Of a stretch of 64,000 nt of DNA, positions 34,375 to 45,359 are shown in pieces (position 1 is the first letter of the stretch; every line of letters starts with the position of its first letter). Source of the stretch: Pelomyxa schiedti (lineage: Eukaryota; Evosea; Pelobiontida; Pelomyxidae); contig JAHLWZ010000790.1 of the NCBI GenBank assembly GCA_020536535.1, positions 62,001-126,000 on the forward strand. The letters are read 5' to 3'. Position numbers and translations under genes: made by a program. A model generated the notes under the pieces. The model saw only the letters and a program-made list of their open reading frames with translations, was not told the origin of the DNA and did not search any database.

Positions 34375-37077
34375 CTAGTCCTCGTACAAGGAATAGGACT
34401 CTATCCACGTGGAGCCCGGCTGGTAGGAGCTGCTCAGGTCGTCAGGGTCGGCCACGTCGCACCAGTCCCCGGTCCACCCCGCCGGGCACGCGCACGTGCA
34501 CGTGGCGCTCACGAACGTGCCGCGCGCGCAGTCCGCCTGCGACTTCCCGCAGCTGCAGCCGTCCGCGGCCGCCGTGGTCGCCGTGAGCAGCAGCGGCACC
34601 GGCGACTGCTGCCCGGACGAGTGCACGGCCGCCACCCTGATCTTGTACTGCTGGCCGTACCGCAGCCCCGTCAGCTGCGCAGAGGCCACCGCGCCCACGG
34701 CCTTGACGACGGGCCCGGGCTCCGCGTACAGGACGTAGCCGGTCCACGTGCCGCAGGCCAGCGCCGGCGCCGCCAGCGTCACCGTGATGGTGTTGCACGA
34801 GACCGACGCGGCCAGGCCCGTCAGCAGCGGCAGCGTGATGTTGCGCTTGTAGAAGGTGAAGGACGAGAGCGTCGGCGACTGCAGCAGGTAGTTGGCGCCC
34901 AGGCGCATCTCGAAGCTCATGTAGCGGCCGCGGGCGGAGGTCACCGACTTGCGGTTGTATATGGACGTCGTCGGGGTGGTCAGGGCGGTGGAGGTCTCGG
35001 CCCACGCGCCGTAGGCGAAGAGCTCGGAGCCCTTGGGGATCTTCTCGTTCCATGTGAAGTATATCCAGTTCATGCACTGGGTCTTGGAGTCGATAACGAA
35101 TTGCCACAGGCCCCACGGCTTCATGGAGTTGAGCCCGACGAATCCAGTCATATCTGTGTGTGTGTGTAGGTGGGTGGGTGGCGTGAGGAAAGGAAATTGT
35201 GGGTCTAGTTTGTGGGGAGACACTCACCAGAGTATGTGTAAGGACAGGAGCCTGAGGGGAGCTTGATGTACTTTGTATCTGAATCGGTGCCATTGGGGAG
35301 TATGCGGGCAACACCGCCGTTGTAGTAGCAAGGGGCCCAGACATATAGGTCTTGATCGATACTCACTCCCATGGGGAAGTTGCAGAGGCCACTGTTGAGC
35401 GAGAATATTTTGAACTGGCGGGATGTGAAGTTGAAGCGGGCAACTTTATTGGATTCTCCAAGGGCCATCCAAATGTCGTTGTTTTTATCCACAGACATAC
35501 CGCGAACATATGTAATGTCACCGGGAAGGCGAGCGAGGTCCAGCCTGGCTAGATTTTTGTTACACAAACCTATAAAGTTGAAAACGGGTACACACTTCCA
35601 TTAGGATGGTATCTCTGGATCCAGTAGCTTGCACCTCCCCAGAAACACCCGTTCTTATCCACAGTCATTCCATAAATTCCATATTGCAAACTGACACATT
35701 TGACAGGCACACTAGCACTTGGATTGTATCTTTTTTACCCAATGAGAGGAATACCGTAAGATAAAATCACATAGTCTAGTAGGAAATAGATCACGTACAT
35801 CAGAAGTCCGCCGGCACTCCCGACAACATTGGATGATGAAGTGGCACCACCGTAGCCACCGCACGAGGCGGTGAAAGAAACTCCGGGGATAGTTTCTCCA
35901 GTTGTTGAATCTACTTTATAGAAGTACTTTCGGGAAGTGTCACCAACACTTTGAGCATAGTATGAACCAACCCACACATTGTTATCTGGTGTGATACTAA
36001 TGTGCCTGTATTTATGTGAGTGCCATAGTTTTCCTTGGACTATTGGGATTTGAAACTACCTTACTCCAGTGCCATAGGGAATCTTAATGTAGTGCAACAA
36101 ACACTCATCGGTAGCATAACGTGGAGTACCTGAGGTAGATTCATAGCTCCCGGATGGTACAGTCCAAGGCTAGTTATCAAAGGTGTGACTTTAAACTTCT
36201 GGTGCTTTGATACTGTACCATAAGATGCGAAGAATTCCTGGAGGTATCAATTTTTCCATTTCCGTTTCGATCCACGCACTGGCCAGCCTCGAGCAGCCCA
36301 ATGTGCGTAGCTGAGCCACAGTATGGGGTTCCTGTTGTGTACGGCTTCCCGTCTTTGTTGAGGCATGTATTGTCATTCCTGTTGCCTGTAGCGAATGAGA
36401 TAATAAAAAAGAACGGTGAAGTCAGAAGACATACCAACCCACACATTTCCGTGCAAATCAACAGTTGTTCTGGAAGGATTCGAGGATGCTGCATTGGGAA
36501 TTGTGTAGAAGATCTGCTTGACAGCCATTTCAGTTGTGGAAATCTTGGCTACTTTGTTGAGATTTGACAGGGGGACCCAAAGTGTGGGCCAAGGCCTGAC
36601 TACCTTTTTTTTTTTTTTTTTATTAGGCTCCCAAATGTGGAAAATGTCAACTAAGGTATTAGCTAATAGTAAAAGTACTTACTTTGCTGATAGCCAATTC
36701 GTAGGTTCCTGGTTCTCCAGAAGGAAGAATTTCAGTGTTATGACCAGGCATCCCAGGCATATTCGGTGCCGTGTACGATACAACAGAGATAGGAGGCGCT
36801 ATGGAATCACATACTCCCGTAGACACAACACATTCCGGGCAGTACCTTACGACTAGTTAACGACAGGTTGAGCTTGAGAATTAAAAACAAAAAAAAAATC
36901 CAGGAAGGGAAAGTTCGGTAGTACACACCATTGCTCGGACAGAACAGTACCGACGCATTTCACGTAAGTTGTCTCGTCCGCGCAAGCGTAGTAGGTGCCA
37001 GTTTTTGTACAAGGGGAACCACCAAAAACACTGAGAACCCAACAACAAACCAGTAGCCCCAGCACAATAGCCTTCAT
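34375..37077 (-). CDS. Secreted chitin-binding-like / beta-propeller / fibronectin-III-like / EGF protein
   Basis: ATG 37077 encodes a clear signal peptide (MKAIVLGLLVCCWVLSVFGG). Next is a compact Cys module, SPCTKTGTYYACADETTYVK C...EQW...YCPECVVSTGVCD, spaced like chitin- or carbohydrate-binding peritrophin-type domains. The middle has repeats of the form NVWVGMSS, ITPDNNVWVGSYYAQ, KNGCFWGGASYW, VDKNNDIWMALGESNKVARF and SIDQDLYVWAPCY, each with D/G-x-x-x-W near the start, as in NHL or Vgb-type propellers. A fibronectin-III-like segment (34.6-34.8 kb) precedes a C-terminal EGF-like domain CSCGKSQADC...CTCACPAGWTGDWC. No transmembrane helix was seen, so it is probably released or wall-bound. 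The 3' exon is markedly GC-rich compared with the rest. Confidence 0.75.
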
Positions 37078-37350
37078 TTTGGCGCTTTTTTTTTTGAATT
37101 TTTGCCCCTTTTTGTTTGTCAACGATCGAGCGACGGTTGTTCGTTTCTCCTTAAACCCTGGTTTGATAACGGTTTTTTTTCAGACATCCACGGTTTTACG
37201 ATATGGACCTACCATTCCAGGATGGATGTACCGCCCGCCGTGTTTAGAATTAGATTACAACCACACCACAGACTGTACGGTTCGATTTACAAAAGAATCC
37301 TTTTGTGTTGGGCAAGGTAAAGGCAAAATTTCAAAATTGGGAGGTATCCT

Positions 37351-40300
37351 TCAGTCAAACAAGTCGGTGAGCATAACTAGTATCTCATCAAACGCTTTGG
37401 TCATCAGATAAGAAACTTTGTTTGTAATGTGAATTTGATAATACTTGGCCTTGCTTTGGGATCGTCGGCCCAACAGCAGCAGATTATCTTCGAAATGGGT
37501 TCAGGTATTCCTTCCAGTGGTAGTCTCTAAAAGGAAATTAATTATACTCAAGTATTGACCATTGTTACTTTGCCACTGAGCACGAATTCAGTAATTTCTG
37601 GAGTTGATGTTACCCATTCAGGCTGCGAACTGGAATAAGAGACACATACTCCATAGTGAATTAAAATCCTCGTAAGGCTCTTTCTCGGTCATGACTTGAT
37701 GCAACATAATCGAGAAACTATTTCAAGAGAAGTAATTACGGAGGATGTCGGCTTGAGAGGAGAGTTTAGTACCTATAGACATCTGCACTTTTGGGGGGAT
37801 AAAGGGTTAAATGAGTGAGGAGATAAAAGAGGCTACCTTTGATGGTAATTTCCCCCAGAAAGTTGTTCCTTTGTTTTTGTCACACAATAGCTAAAGAAAA
37901 GTAGGGACTCACTGGTGCCATAAAAGCAGGAGTCCCTATCCCTGCTGTAAAGGTCTGATCCACAGAAACTGTGGATACACCTCTCGTGGTTCCGAAATCT
38001 TGAATGCGGAATAGGACACTTGGGTTAAAGGTTAACAATATTACCGGATATTTTTGCGTTCACTTTGGCATCCTCATCCAATGAAGATATCTTTTTTATG
38101 AAAGAAATCTTGAGTAAACAAAGCTGTGGCACTGAAAAGACTTCTTTAGCGGGCACACCAAAAGGTTATCAGTCTATAAAAGAGTTAGATTAGCCCTTTA
38201 CAAGAGTGGGAACAAACTTTCAGATCCCGATGCAATAAGTTACTGTGATGAAGGAACTTCATCCCTTCGAAGAATTATTGTCAATTACTGAGAATTCAGG
38301 GTATACCTTTTGCACAATCGATCATGCATTTCAATTTAACTACTAATGAAAGGTTGTGGTGCTTCAAACATGATCTCAGGTTCCCAAGTGGGAAAAATTC
38401 CTTGACGAGTAAAGAGAGTTTAATGGAAGAAAACAAAATGGAACACGCACTGTTACGATAGCAAGTTTTCCTGTAGTCCGCACTGCGCCATAAAACTGAA
38501 CAATCTGGTATGGGTTAGAGCTGCATTTAGCTCAATAAGAGCAAAAACGGGACACCTGGGGGCACCTAATTGTATCACAAATTTGTACTTCGTTATCAAA
38601 GGCCGTGAGAGTATCCTTGCTTTGTTGGTTCTAATGTGAAGTAAGCTTAACGATAGCGCTTTGGTTCCATACCTTCACGACTTTAATTGCAACTTCCTGG
38701 TTTCTCCTTCAGGCGAAGTTAGCTGTTATCATTCTGAGAGGCAACACACCATCTTCCCTTGTACACAATACCATAGGAACCTTCTCCAATTGGTGGCTCA
38801 ATATACTAAAAATATGAAAAGCATGTAAGGATAAACGAAGAAGTAGAGTCCCTTACTTCTAACTCTTTGAAATCTATCAGAGCAGAGAGTATGGACTCCA
38901 AATTAACTTTTAATGCTATGTAATATTTATCTCCTGTGTTCATATTAACTTCAAGTGAGTAAGGAAGAGCGGGACCCTCATATTCTGTCATAAGGATCAA
39001 GTCTGTGCTGATTTTGGTGGTGCAAAGAATAGTGATCTTTAGTGTAATTGTCCGTTCAGCACCCTAGGATAATAGGTCTGATTAGTAACAAAGTCGGACA
39101 GAAATTTAGAACCGGTTCGATGGCCACAGTTCTGGGTGTTGGAGCAAATGTATACTGATGACTCTTGGGCATGAGCACTTGTAAGGTGCAAGATTTTTTC
39201 TTCTTTTTCGCTTCGTTTCTTAGTACGAGTTCTTGAAGTAAATCGGTATTCACAGGGGCTTGCCTTGATCCCAGTCCAAAGTCAAACTTGACTGGGGAGA
39301 CCTAGGACATGTTAGTGGTGTTGACCCTTTCCCTATGGTACCATCAGAGGGAAGTCATCAACACTGCACAATCTAATTATATCGATTCGGGAAACAAGAG
39401 AAATGTCAAAAAACAGTGTAAGGTGGGGCATTTGTACTTGGCTTGCTTCAGCATTGGGTATAATTCCTCATCATATTCCGTAAGGCTTGACACTTCTTCC
39501 AGTTCTGCCAGGTCCTTGGGTTCTTCTCCTTTCCCTCTTCTTTGCCTGGAATAAGGATATGGAGAAAGTAAGTTGGGAGTCTAAACTTCCTTCTTCCTAC
39601 CACAGCACCGCTGCTGTTACAAATCCCCCCACCACAGCTGCAACAAGAAATAAGGCACCCACAATAGCCACAGGGATAACAAAGCCGGGCAGAGAGTCAT
39701 CAGCTATGCTGGAGAAAGGGAGCCTGCACCCCTCATATGTGCTATTGACAAAAGTGCCCTTGAAGCGCCCCGGCACATTCCCAAGGAATTCTAGAGTGAG
39801 GTTCGGATGAACCACATAGAACTCGGAGTAATCCTCCGCACTGTAAAAGCAGTACATTGTGTTGAACACCCTGTTCCGCGAATGGTCCGCGGACATTCCC
39901 CCTGGCCTGGCCGTGACCGCAATGCTCGCAGGTCCCACAATCTCGTACGAGTAGTTGCCCAGCCACCTGGAGCCCCTGATTTTCTCTGTAATCTCGGTGA
40001 CGTCGGCGCTCAGGCCGGCCACCAGGGGCTCCCCGGGCCTGCAGGTCGCCCCCTCGAGCGGCTCCACGGCCCCGAACATCCCAAAGCGGCTCTCCGCGTC
40101 CGCGAGCAGCCGTGTCTCGCGGGTGAAGGGGTTGATCCGCATGATGGCTGTGTGGCTCACCCCGACGTTGCAGAAGGTCGCCAGGAACGCCTGCTCGCAC
40201 GAGCTCCACACCAGCGACGACGGCGTGAGGGACAGCGGCGCGCCGGGGACCGGGAAGAGGGCGCGGACGGGGCAGACGTCGACCGAGGCGGACGCCGGCC

Positions 40301-40721
40301 CGACGCGGAATATCACCCCGGAGGTGTCCACGGCCCACAGGGTGTACTGCGAGGACTGCTTGCACAGCGCGTAGATCGTGGTGTAGTCGCAGCCCGCGGC
40401 GCCCATGGAGCACTCGCTGGGGAGGGCCTCGCTGAGATTGCACATCGTGTGCATCTCGAGGAGGGGGACATCTGGGGGGAACCCAATAATCCGGTTGAGT
40501 TTCTCGGTCTTCTGCTTGAATGCAAACGCAAAGGCGTAGGCCAGGGGCTGATTGTGGGACGACGACGACGAGGCCGTCGTGGATTCAGATAGTGATGTGC
40601 TGTTTGTGTTGCCGGCGGCTTGGGGGATTATTAACACATCGTTTGGTTGGGGTGTATTGTGGCACCCCCCACTCGTGACAACAACGGCAAGAAAAAGCAT
40701 GCACAGGAAGAAGCCCCTCAT
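37351..40721 (-). CDS. Single-pass receptor-like protein kinase
   Basis: ATG 40721 encodes a signal peptide (MRGFFLCMLFLAVVVTSGGC). A Cys-containing ectodomain of about 320 residues follows (CNLSEALPSECSMGAAGC, ETRLLADAESRFGMF, NRVFNTMYCFYSAEDYSEFY), then a membrane helix GFVIPVAIVGALFLVAAVVG G and the basic stop-transfer QRRGKG. After a juxtamembrane acidic segment and a beta-rich region (39.3-38.9 kb) comes the kinase: IGEGSYGIVYKGRW, QEVAIKVVK, VQFYGAVRTTGKLAIVTEFF, NLLHRDLK, SDFGTTRGV, GIGTPAFMAPEL, SADVYSYSIMLHQVM and CWADDPKARP, ending LTDLFD at 37351. Catalytic motifs are complete. The kinase type is TKL-like, resembling the transmembrane kinases of amoebae. The 37078-37350 gap separates it from the co-oriented secreted gene. 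Confidence 0.82.
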
Positions 40722-40911
40722 TGCGACGTAGCAAAACTTTCTTTTTGTACTTCGTTTTGCTTAAAAGGACTGATCGTTGATTTGAAATCAGCTACTTCCA
40801 CGGGAAGAATCCGAATTCGACTTTCTTGAAGTACTACTTAAAACGAATTTCTTGTACGCGAGTGGAAAAACAACCACGGCGTGAGAAAAGGATACACAAA
40901 AACTAAGTTTT

Positions 40912-41986
40912 TTACATGTTCATTATCATTTTGGCTATGTCGCGGGATATGTCCTCACAAGCGGCATTGGTGTCAGCAGCTAGCTGCCTGCACTTGGCCT
41001 CAATCTGCTCTACTTGCGAGTTCATTTGGACTGCAAGCTGAGGTGACTCTGGAACATCCACACCAGACAGTTTGGTGGATTCTGTGGTCTGTGGAAAGTG
41101 AGTGCGTGCTAAAAAGTAAATAGCAAAGAAGGAAGTGGAATACCTGTGAAGAGGTAGTTGCACAGGAATTGCTAACATCGTGGGATAGTGTGTTGGTTTC
41201 GTCGACGAGTTTGGTTACACTGGAACTGTGGGAGTTGACGACTTCGGCACATAGTCTTTTGCACTGGGCAGCGATCTCATTGGAAAGCTTTAGGAATGTT
41301 AAGGTGAGTGCGGGTAGAGAAATTTAAATTCACAAACATTTTCAGTGTAGCGTGGCAGTTCTTGAGAAACCAGTGCGCAGCGCTGAGCAATTTCCTTTGA
41401 GTATGCTGCAGTTGTAGATATAATCTTATCATCAGGTTCTTATGGAGAATTAGGCGGTTAACGGAGCTAGACATATAAACCAGGAATGGTGTGAAGCTCT
41501 GTGAGCTTCTCGACAATCTTTTCTTGAATCGCGTCTAGGCAGGCCACCCGAGTCGCTGCAACTGGAGCAAGGATCGGGGACGTTGCGGGGCGAATGTACT
41601 CTGCTATTTTGGGAGGAGAAACGGTTGGCTTTCTGTAAACATTGAGTTCAGGCTTTGTGGAAAATGGGAAGCATACTGCCCAGGTTCAACAACAACCAAG
41701 TTGAGTCGCAATATTCTTGGGTCGGATCGTGCAGCAATGCTCAAAGCCTCATTAAATTCCTCGGAGGAGGTGATGGTAACGAGGTCCCCCTCGTCATCAG
41801 TGTATTGCATGCAAATGTTCACATTGGGGTACAACTTATGAAGAACGCCAACAAGGTCTTTACCACAACAAGTGTTACAGAGAGAAATGAATGAGTTGAA
41901 GTGATACTAGAGAAATCGCCAGTTTCAAGAGAAAATCGCCTCACATCATCTGCAAGTTTTGTCTTAACAACTACAGGCTTCGACAT
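40912..41986 (-). CDS. PB1-domain protein with C-terminal coiled coil
   Basis: ATG 41986 starts MSKPVVVKTKLADDVRRFSL, the beta-grasp strand with the conserved Lys of type II PB1 domains. After a 60-nt-class intron it reads VGVLHKLYPNVNICMQYTDD, EGDLVTITSSEEFNEAL, whose YTDDEGDLVTITSSEE is the OPCA acidic motif of type I. The domain can thus offer both faces and may polymerise or pair with another PB1 protein. The rest (PVAATRVACLDAIQEKIVEK and SQVEQIEAKCRQLAADTNAA) is helical coiled coil ending at 40912. No catalytic domain was seen, so it is an adaptor, with partners unknown. Confidence 0.78.
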
Positions 41987-42276
41987 GTCTCTGATGGTGG
42001 TTTATTATTAAATAATACGGTTTAATCTCCCCGGATTTTTTTTAATTTAAATAAAAAAAAGTTGGTACTTGACATTTTCGCGGATTTCTGATTCCGAAAG
42101 TGTTTCTTTGTTGGGATTGGACTGTGCGCCAATTGGCGGCAACATCGCCAGTCATAAATGGCACCTGTTATTGCAATGGCAACTTGATTTCCCGGACACC
42201 ATCGTTACTTTCCTTTTTTCTTCAAGATCTCAAAACGCAAAGAATTCTGCAGAGTTGAGGGGTGAATGGAATGCTC

Positions 42277-44021
42277 TTACCACTGGTTACGGAGAATGAG
42301 GGTGGTTGGGGCAATGACTAGAAGGTGTTCGACAAGCTTAGAAATGTTCTTTGGGTGCAAGTGTTGTGGCCTTGGCACCCCAATCAGTGTGGTATCACTT
42401 TGCAGAACGGATTGTACCCAGGCCTGTGGGATCCCACCAACACCTTCGCAGGAGCCCAGCACGCCGCCAGATATCATGGCATTTGTGTCTGTGTCTCCCC
42501 CAACAAGAAGAACTCGTTTGATATTGTGGAGGTAGTGGGGTCTGCCTTCCCCAAGTAAGCACATTGCAATTCGAAAAGAAGTCTCCACAGAGCCCTGCTC
42601 CCCATTAACTGGGAAATGTTCAAAAGTTCCTCCTTCTGGGCAGGTCCCACATTGCTCCATCCACTTAAGTACAGTTTCATCACGTTTGGCTGCGTATTCA
42701 CGTGCTGCTTGAAATGCAAGTTTTTGTCGGCAAGGATTTTCCCAATGACTAATGAGAGTTGCCACTGCAATGGCATAACATGCGTTGGCAACACAACAAC
42801 TGGGATACGCATGCGAGAGCCCAGCATCCAATTCGGCACATTTTCCGAGATCATCTGGAGGAAGTTTGTGCCCCCACACCTGATAGCTTTTAATTAGTAA
42901 CGCAGAGGAGAATCAGCATACAGCAAGTGGCAGAATGCGCATCATTGCACCGTTACCTTGTGAATGTTAGAGATATTAAGGAATGAACTCTACCAGACAA
43001 AGGAGATGCAATTAATGAAGCCGCCGCGTGCATAGCCTTGCCAACACCACCCAACTTTGCCACGTTCAATGCACCGTTGTGTGTAGCTGGATATCCCAGA
43101 GTTTTACGACAAGTCCCACCAATATCAAATGGAGCACTTTTTATCCATCCCAGGTAGGACTTTGCAACTTCTTCAACGTCATATGCACTTAATGACTGAA
43201 TCAGTGCATGGATTAGACAGAGCGTCAGCTCTCCATCATCTGTTATCTGACCCGGAGCGAGCCAGTGTATTCCCCCGCCGGGCATTCCGAAGGCACTAGA
43301 AGCGCATTAATCTTGATGCAAGTTGTTTGACTTACGTACTGCTCAATCATCTCTGGTTCAATACGCCGGTGGAGACCTTCGAGAGGGCCACCCAGTGCTT
43401 CTCCCACTAACCCACCCAGAAGGGAACCCAAGGCGGCATCAAACAGCGATTCCGGATTTCTAGGGTGAGAGATTGCCTCGTCCTGCTCACAGACTGCTCT
43501 TCGGACCTGAGGCACTTAGTTCATGAAGAATAGGAAACACATACTCTAGCGGCTCCCAGAGAGACGAGCTCAGAGCTTCTGTACTTTTGCACAAACACCT
43601 TTGACGCGTGATGCAACAAATCATTTAACTCTGTGTGGGTCTGGGCGAATAGCTCCACATCTCCACAGAAGGAGGTGAGCTCATTTTCACATGAACACCG
43701 CAATGAGATGTCATGTGGTGCAACCCTGTATGGCTCAGAAGAGTAGTTTAGGCACCAAGTCCATCGTTTCCCACAACTGCAACTAGGAGGAGGTATCGTA
43801 GTTTCGTGACAGAACCTAAACACCAACACTCTGCCTTCTAGTGCCACACCAGTGGCCTGTTGCATGGCTTGTGGTTCCAAGTCATTCACAAAGGATAACT
43901 CGGCAATGTTCCAGTCTTTCAGGCCAACAAATTCCCGAGCGGCCAGTGAAAGCCTCCTGTCAATATCGCGGTACCTAAGAGCCAACATTAAGTTGGTAGG
44001 TTGAGCGGGCCTTGATGACAT
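42277..44021 (-). CDS. ADP-ribosylglycohydrolase (DraG/ARH fold) with Cys-rich N-terminal extension
   Basis: The enzyme removes ADP-ribose from proteins or small molecules using two Mg ions. ATG 44021 starts a novel 160-residue N-terminal part with CSCGKRWTWC...CSCENELTSFC, probably a zinc-stabilised module. After a 43-nt intron the catalytic domain follows: GSLLGGLVGEALGGPLEG, ITDDGELTLCLIHALIQ (metal Asp pair), NGAMMRILPLAV, LSHAYPSCCVANACYAI and VGGDTDTNAMISGGVLGSCE (GGDTD metal site), then IPQAWVQSVL, ending at 42277. All metal ligands of the family are kept, so activity is expected. The usual GD in motif I is GE. Substrate type cannot be told from sequence. Confidence 0.85.
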
Positions 44022-44148
44022 TCTCACTCAAAACTTAGGAGAAAGTCCAGCGATCAATAATCTTTTTATTTTTTTGGGATTCCAATGGAAGGTTATTCCA
44101 CGGAGGACCATAACAGAGTTACAAGCACACTATGAGAGGAGAGTGATC

Positions 44149-45079
44149 TCAGGCGTCCGAGAAGCAGAGGCTGCGAGACTTGAAAATTGGTGGTGAGGAG
44201 CTGACTCGCCGCAGTTTTGAGGATTTGGATTGTTGGATGCCTTGGTTCATTTGATCACTGAACCTGTCATCTCTCATAGTGACATACTGCTTTGGTTCGC
44301 AGAGATCCTATCCGGATGTTAGAATTGCGATATCTTTCGAATTGCAAACAGACCTTGTGGGTACTGAAGAATTGACGGTATCCCCCTTGAAGGACATAGG
44401 CTTCGGGATAGAACAAGGTGGGGTAGTTTTCGAGGTTGAGAACCCTATCCATCTTCCTGAGGTACCTGAATCTGCGGGGTGGTTCAATTAAATGGGAGAG
44501 GCCAAGGGAGGGATACCCATCAGGACCCCGCTTGGAGGAAAATTCACAATGGAATACTACAACTACATCACTTGGCACCCTCTTGTTGTTATTGTCAAAG
44601 AAGTACTCAAGTATCTGCTCTCTGGTGTGCAGGTTGACAGCGTTTTCAATATGTCCTCCCTCGAATTCATATGGGAACCTACAGTCCACAATCACCAGTT
44701 TGTTTGGCTCCTCCCTCATCAGCGAAGCAACCTAAGACAACAAATGTCAAAAACTGACACAACTGACACTTTTTACAGGAAGAAGAAGTAAGTATCCAAA
44801 ACGACAGCATACAGTCTCACACGTCACACAGACGATGTCACACTCGGTGCCAGGCACAGTCGGTACAGAAGGCCGGAGCTCAATGCAGCTCTGTGACGGC
44901 ACCGACATGTTGTTGTTGTTGCCGGAGCTGGCGTCGGCGTTGGTGTTGTTGGTGGTTGTACTCTCGTCGCTGTGCACCTCTGCACTCGGTGGCAACACAT
45001 GCGGCGGAGAGGACACATTGGACTCGGGTTCTGTGGTTGGGGGCTGCTCGGTGGTGGTACTACTTTCGCGTTCGCTCAT
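44149..45079 (-). CDS. CDC25: CDC25-type dual-specificity phosphatase
   Basis: CDC25 removes inhibitory phosphates from cyclin-dependent kinases. ATG 45079 gives a Ser/Thr/Asn-rich N-terminus of about 90 residues, then ECDIVCVTCETVASLMREEP, VIVDCRFPYEFEGGHIENAV N, the active-site loop VVFHCEFSSKRGP (catalytic Cys and Arg of CX5R), LRKMDRVLNLENYPTLFYPE and YVLQGGYRQFF. Removing an intron continues to CEPKQYVTMRDDRF, the CDC25 C-terminal CDK-binding strip, and a basic tail ending SLCFSDA at 44149. The total is about 270 aa, much shorter than animal CDC25 (over 400). The N-terminal regulatory region is minimal, so control by phosphorylation-dependent 14-3-3 binding is not obvious. Confidence 0.88.
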
Positions 45080-45359
45080 TTCTTATCTCGTTGGTGGTTT
45101 GGTTGGGCGACTGGACCCGCGTAGACTTAATGGAACGCAGTTTTTTTTTTTCCTTTTGTTCTTTTTCTTCGCCCTCTTTGTTGTCTTGTTTAATTGTTCG
45201 CCAAAGCAAAAAAAGATCAGTATAATATTCATTTAGGGGAATGGCTGTTTAAGTCTGGTTTTGGGAATGGCGCCGCAGATCTAGGTCGCGTTTGGTGTGT
45301 TGGGTTGCTGCTTTGGTATAGAGTGGAAATGTGTGTGTTTCGTTTGTTTTTGTTTGGCT

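Noticed and set aside
34366-35169. Long plus-strand ORF (267 codons) and its overlaps
   Set aside because: It is antisense to the GC-rich 3' exon of the secreted EGF protein and is Arg/Gly/Ala-rich, as expected of a shadow frame.
36995-37411. Plus-strand ORF between the receptor kinase and secreted protein
   Set aside because: No ATG-led gene with family features; it overlaps the signal peptide exon and kinase 3' end on the other strand.
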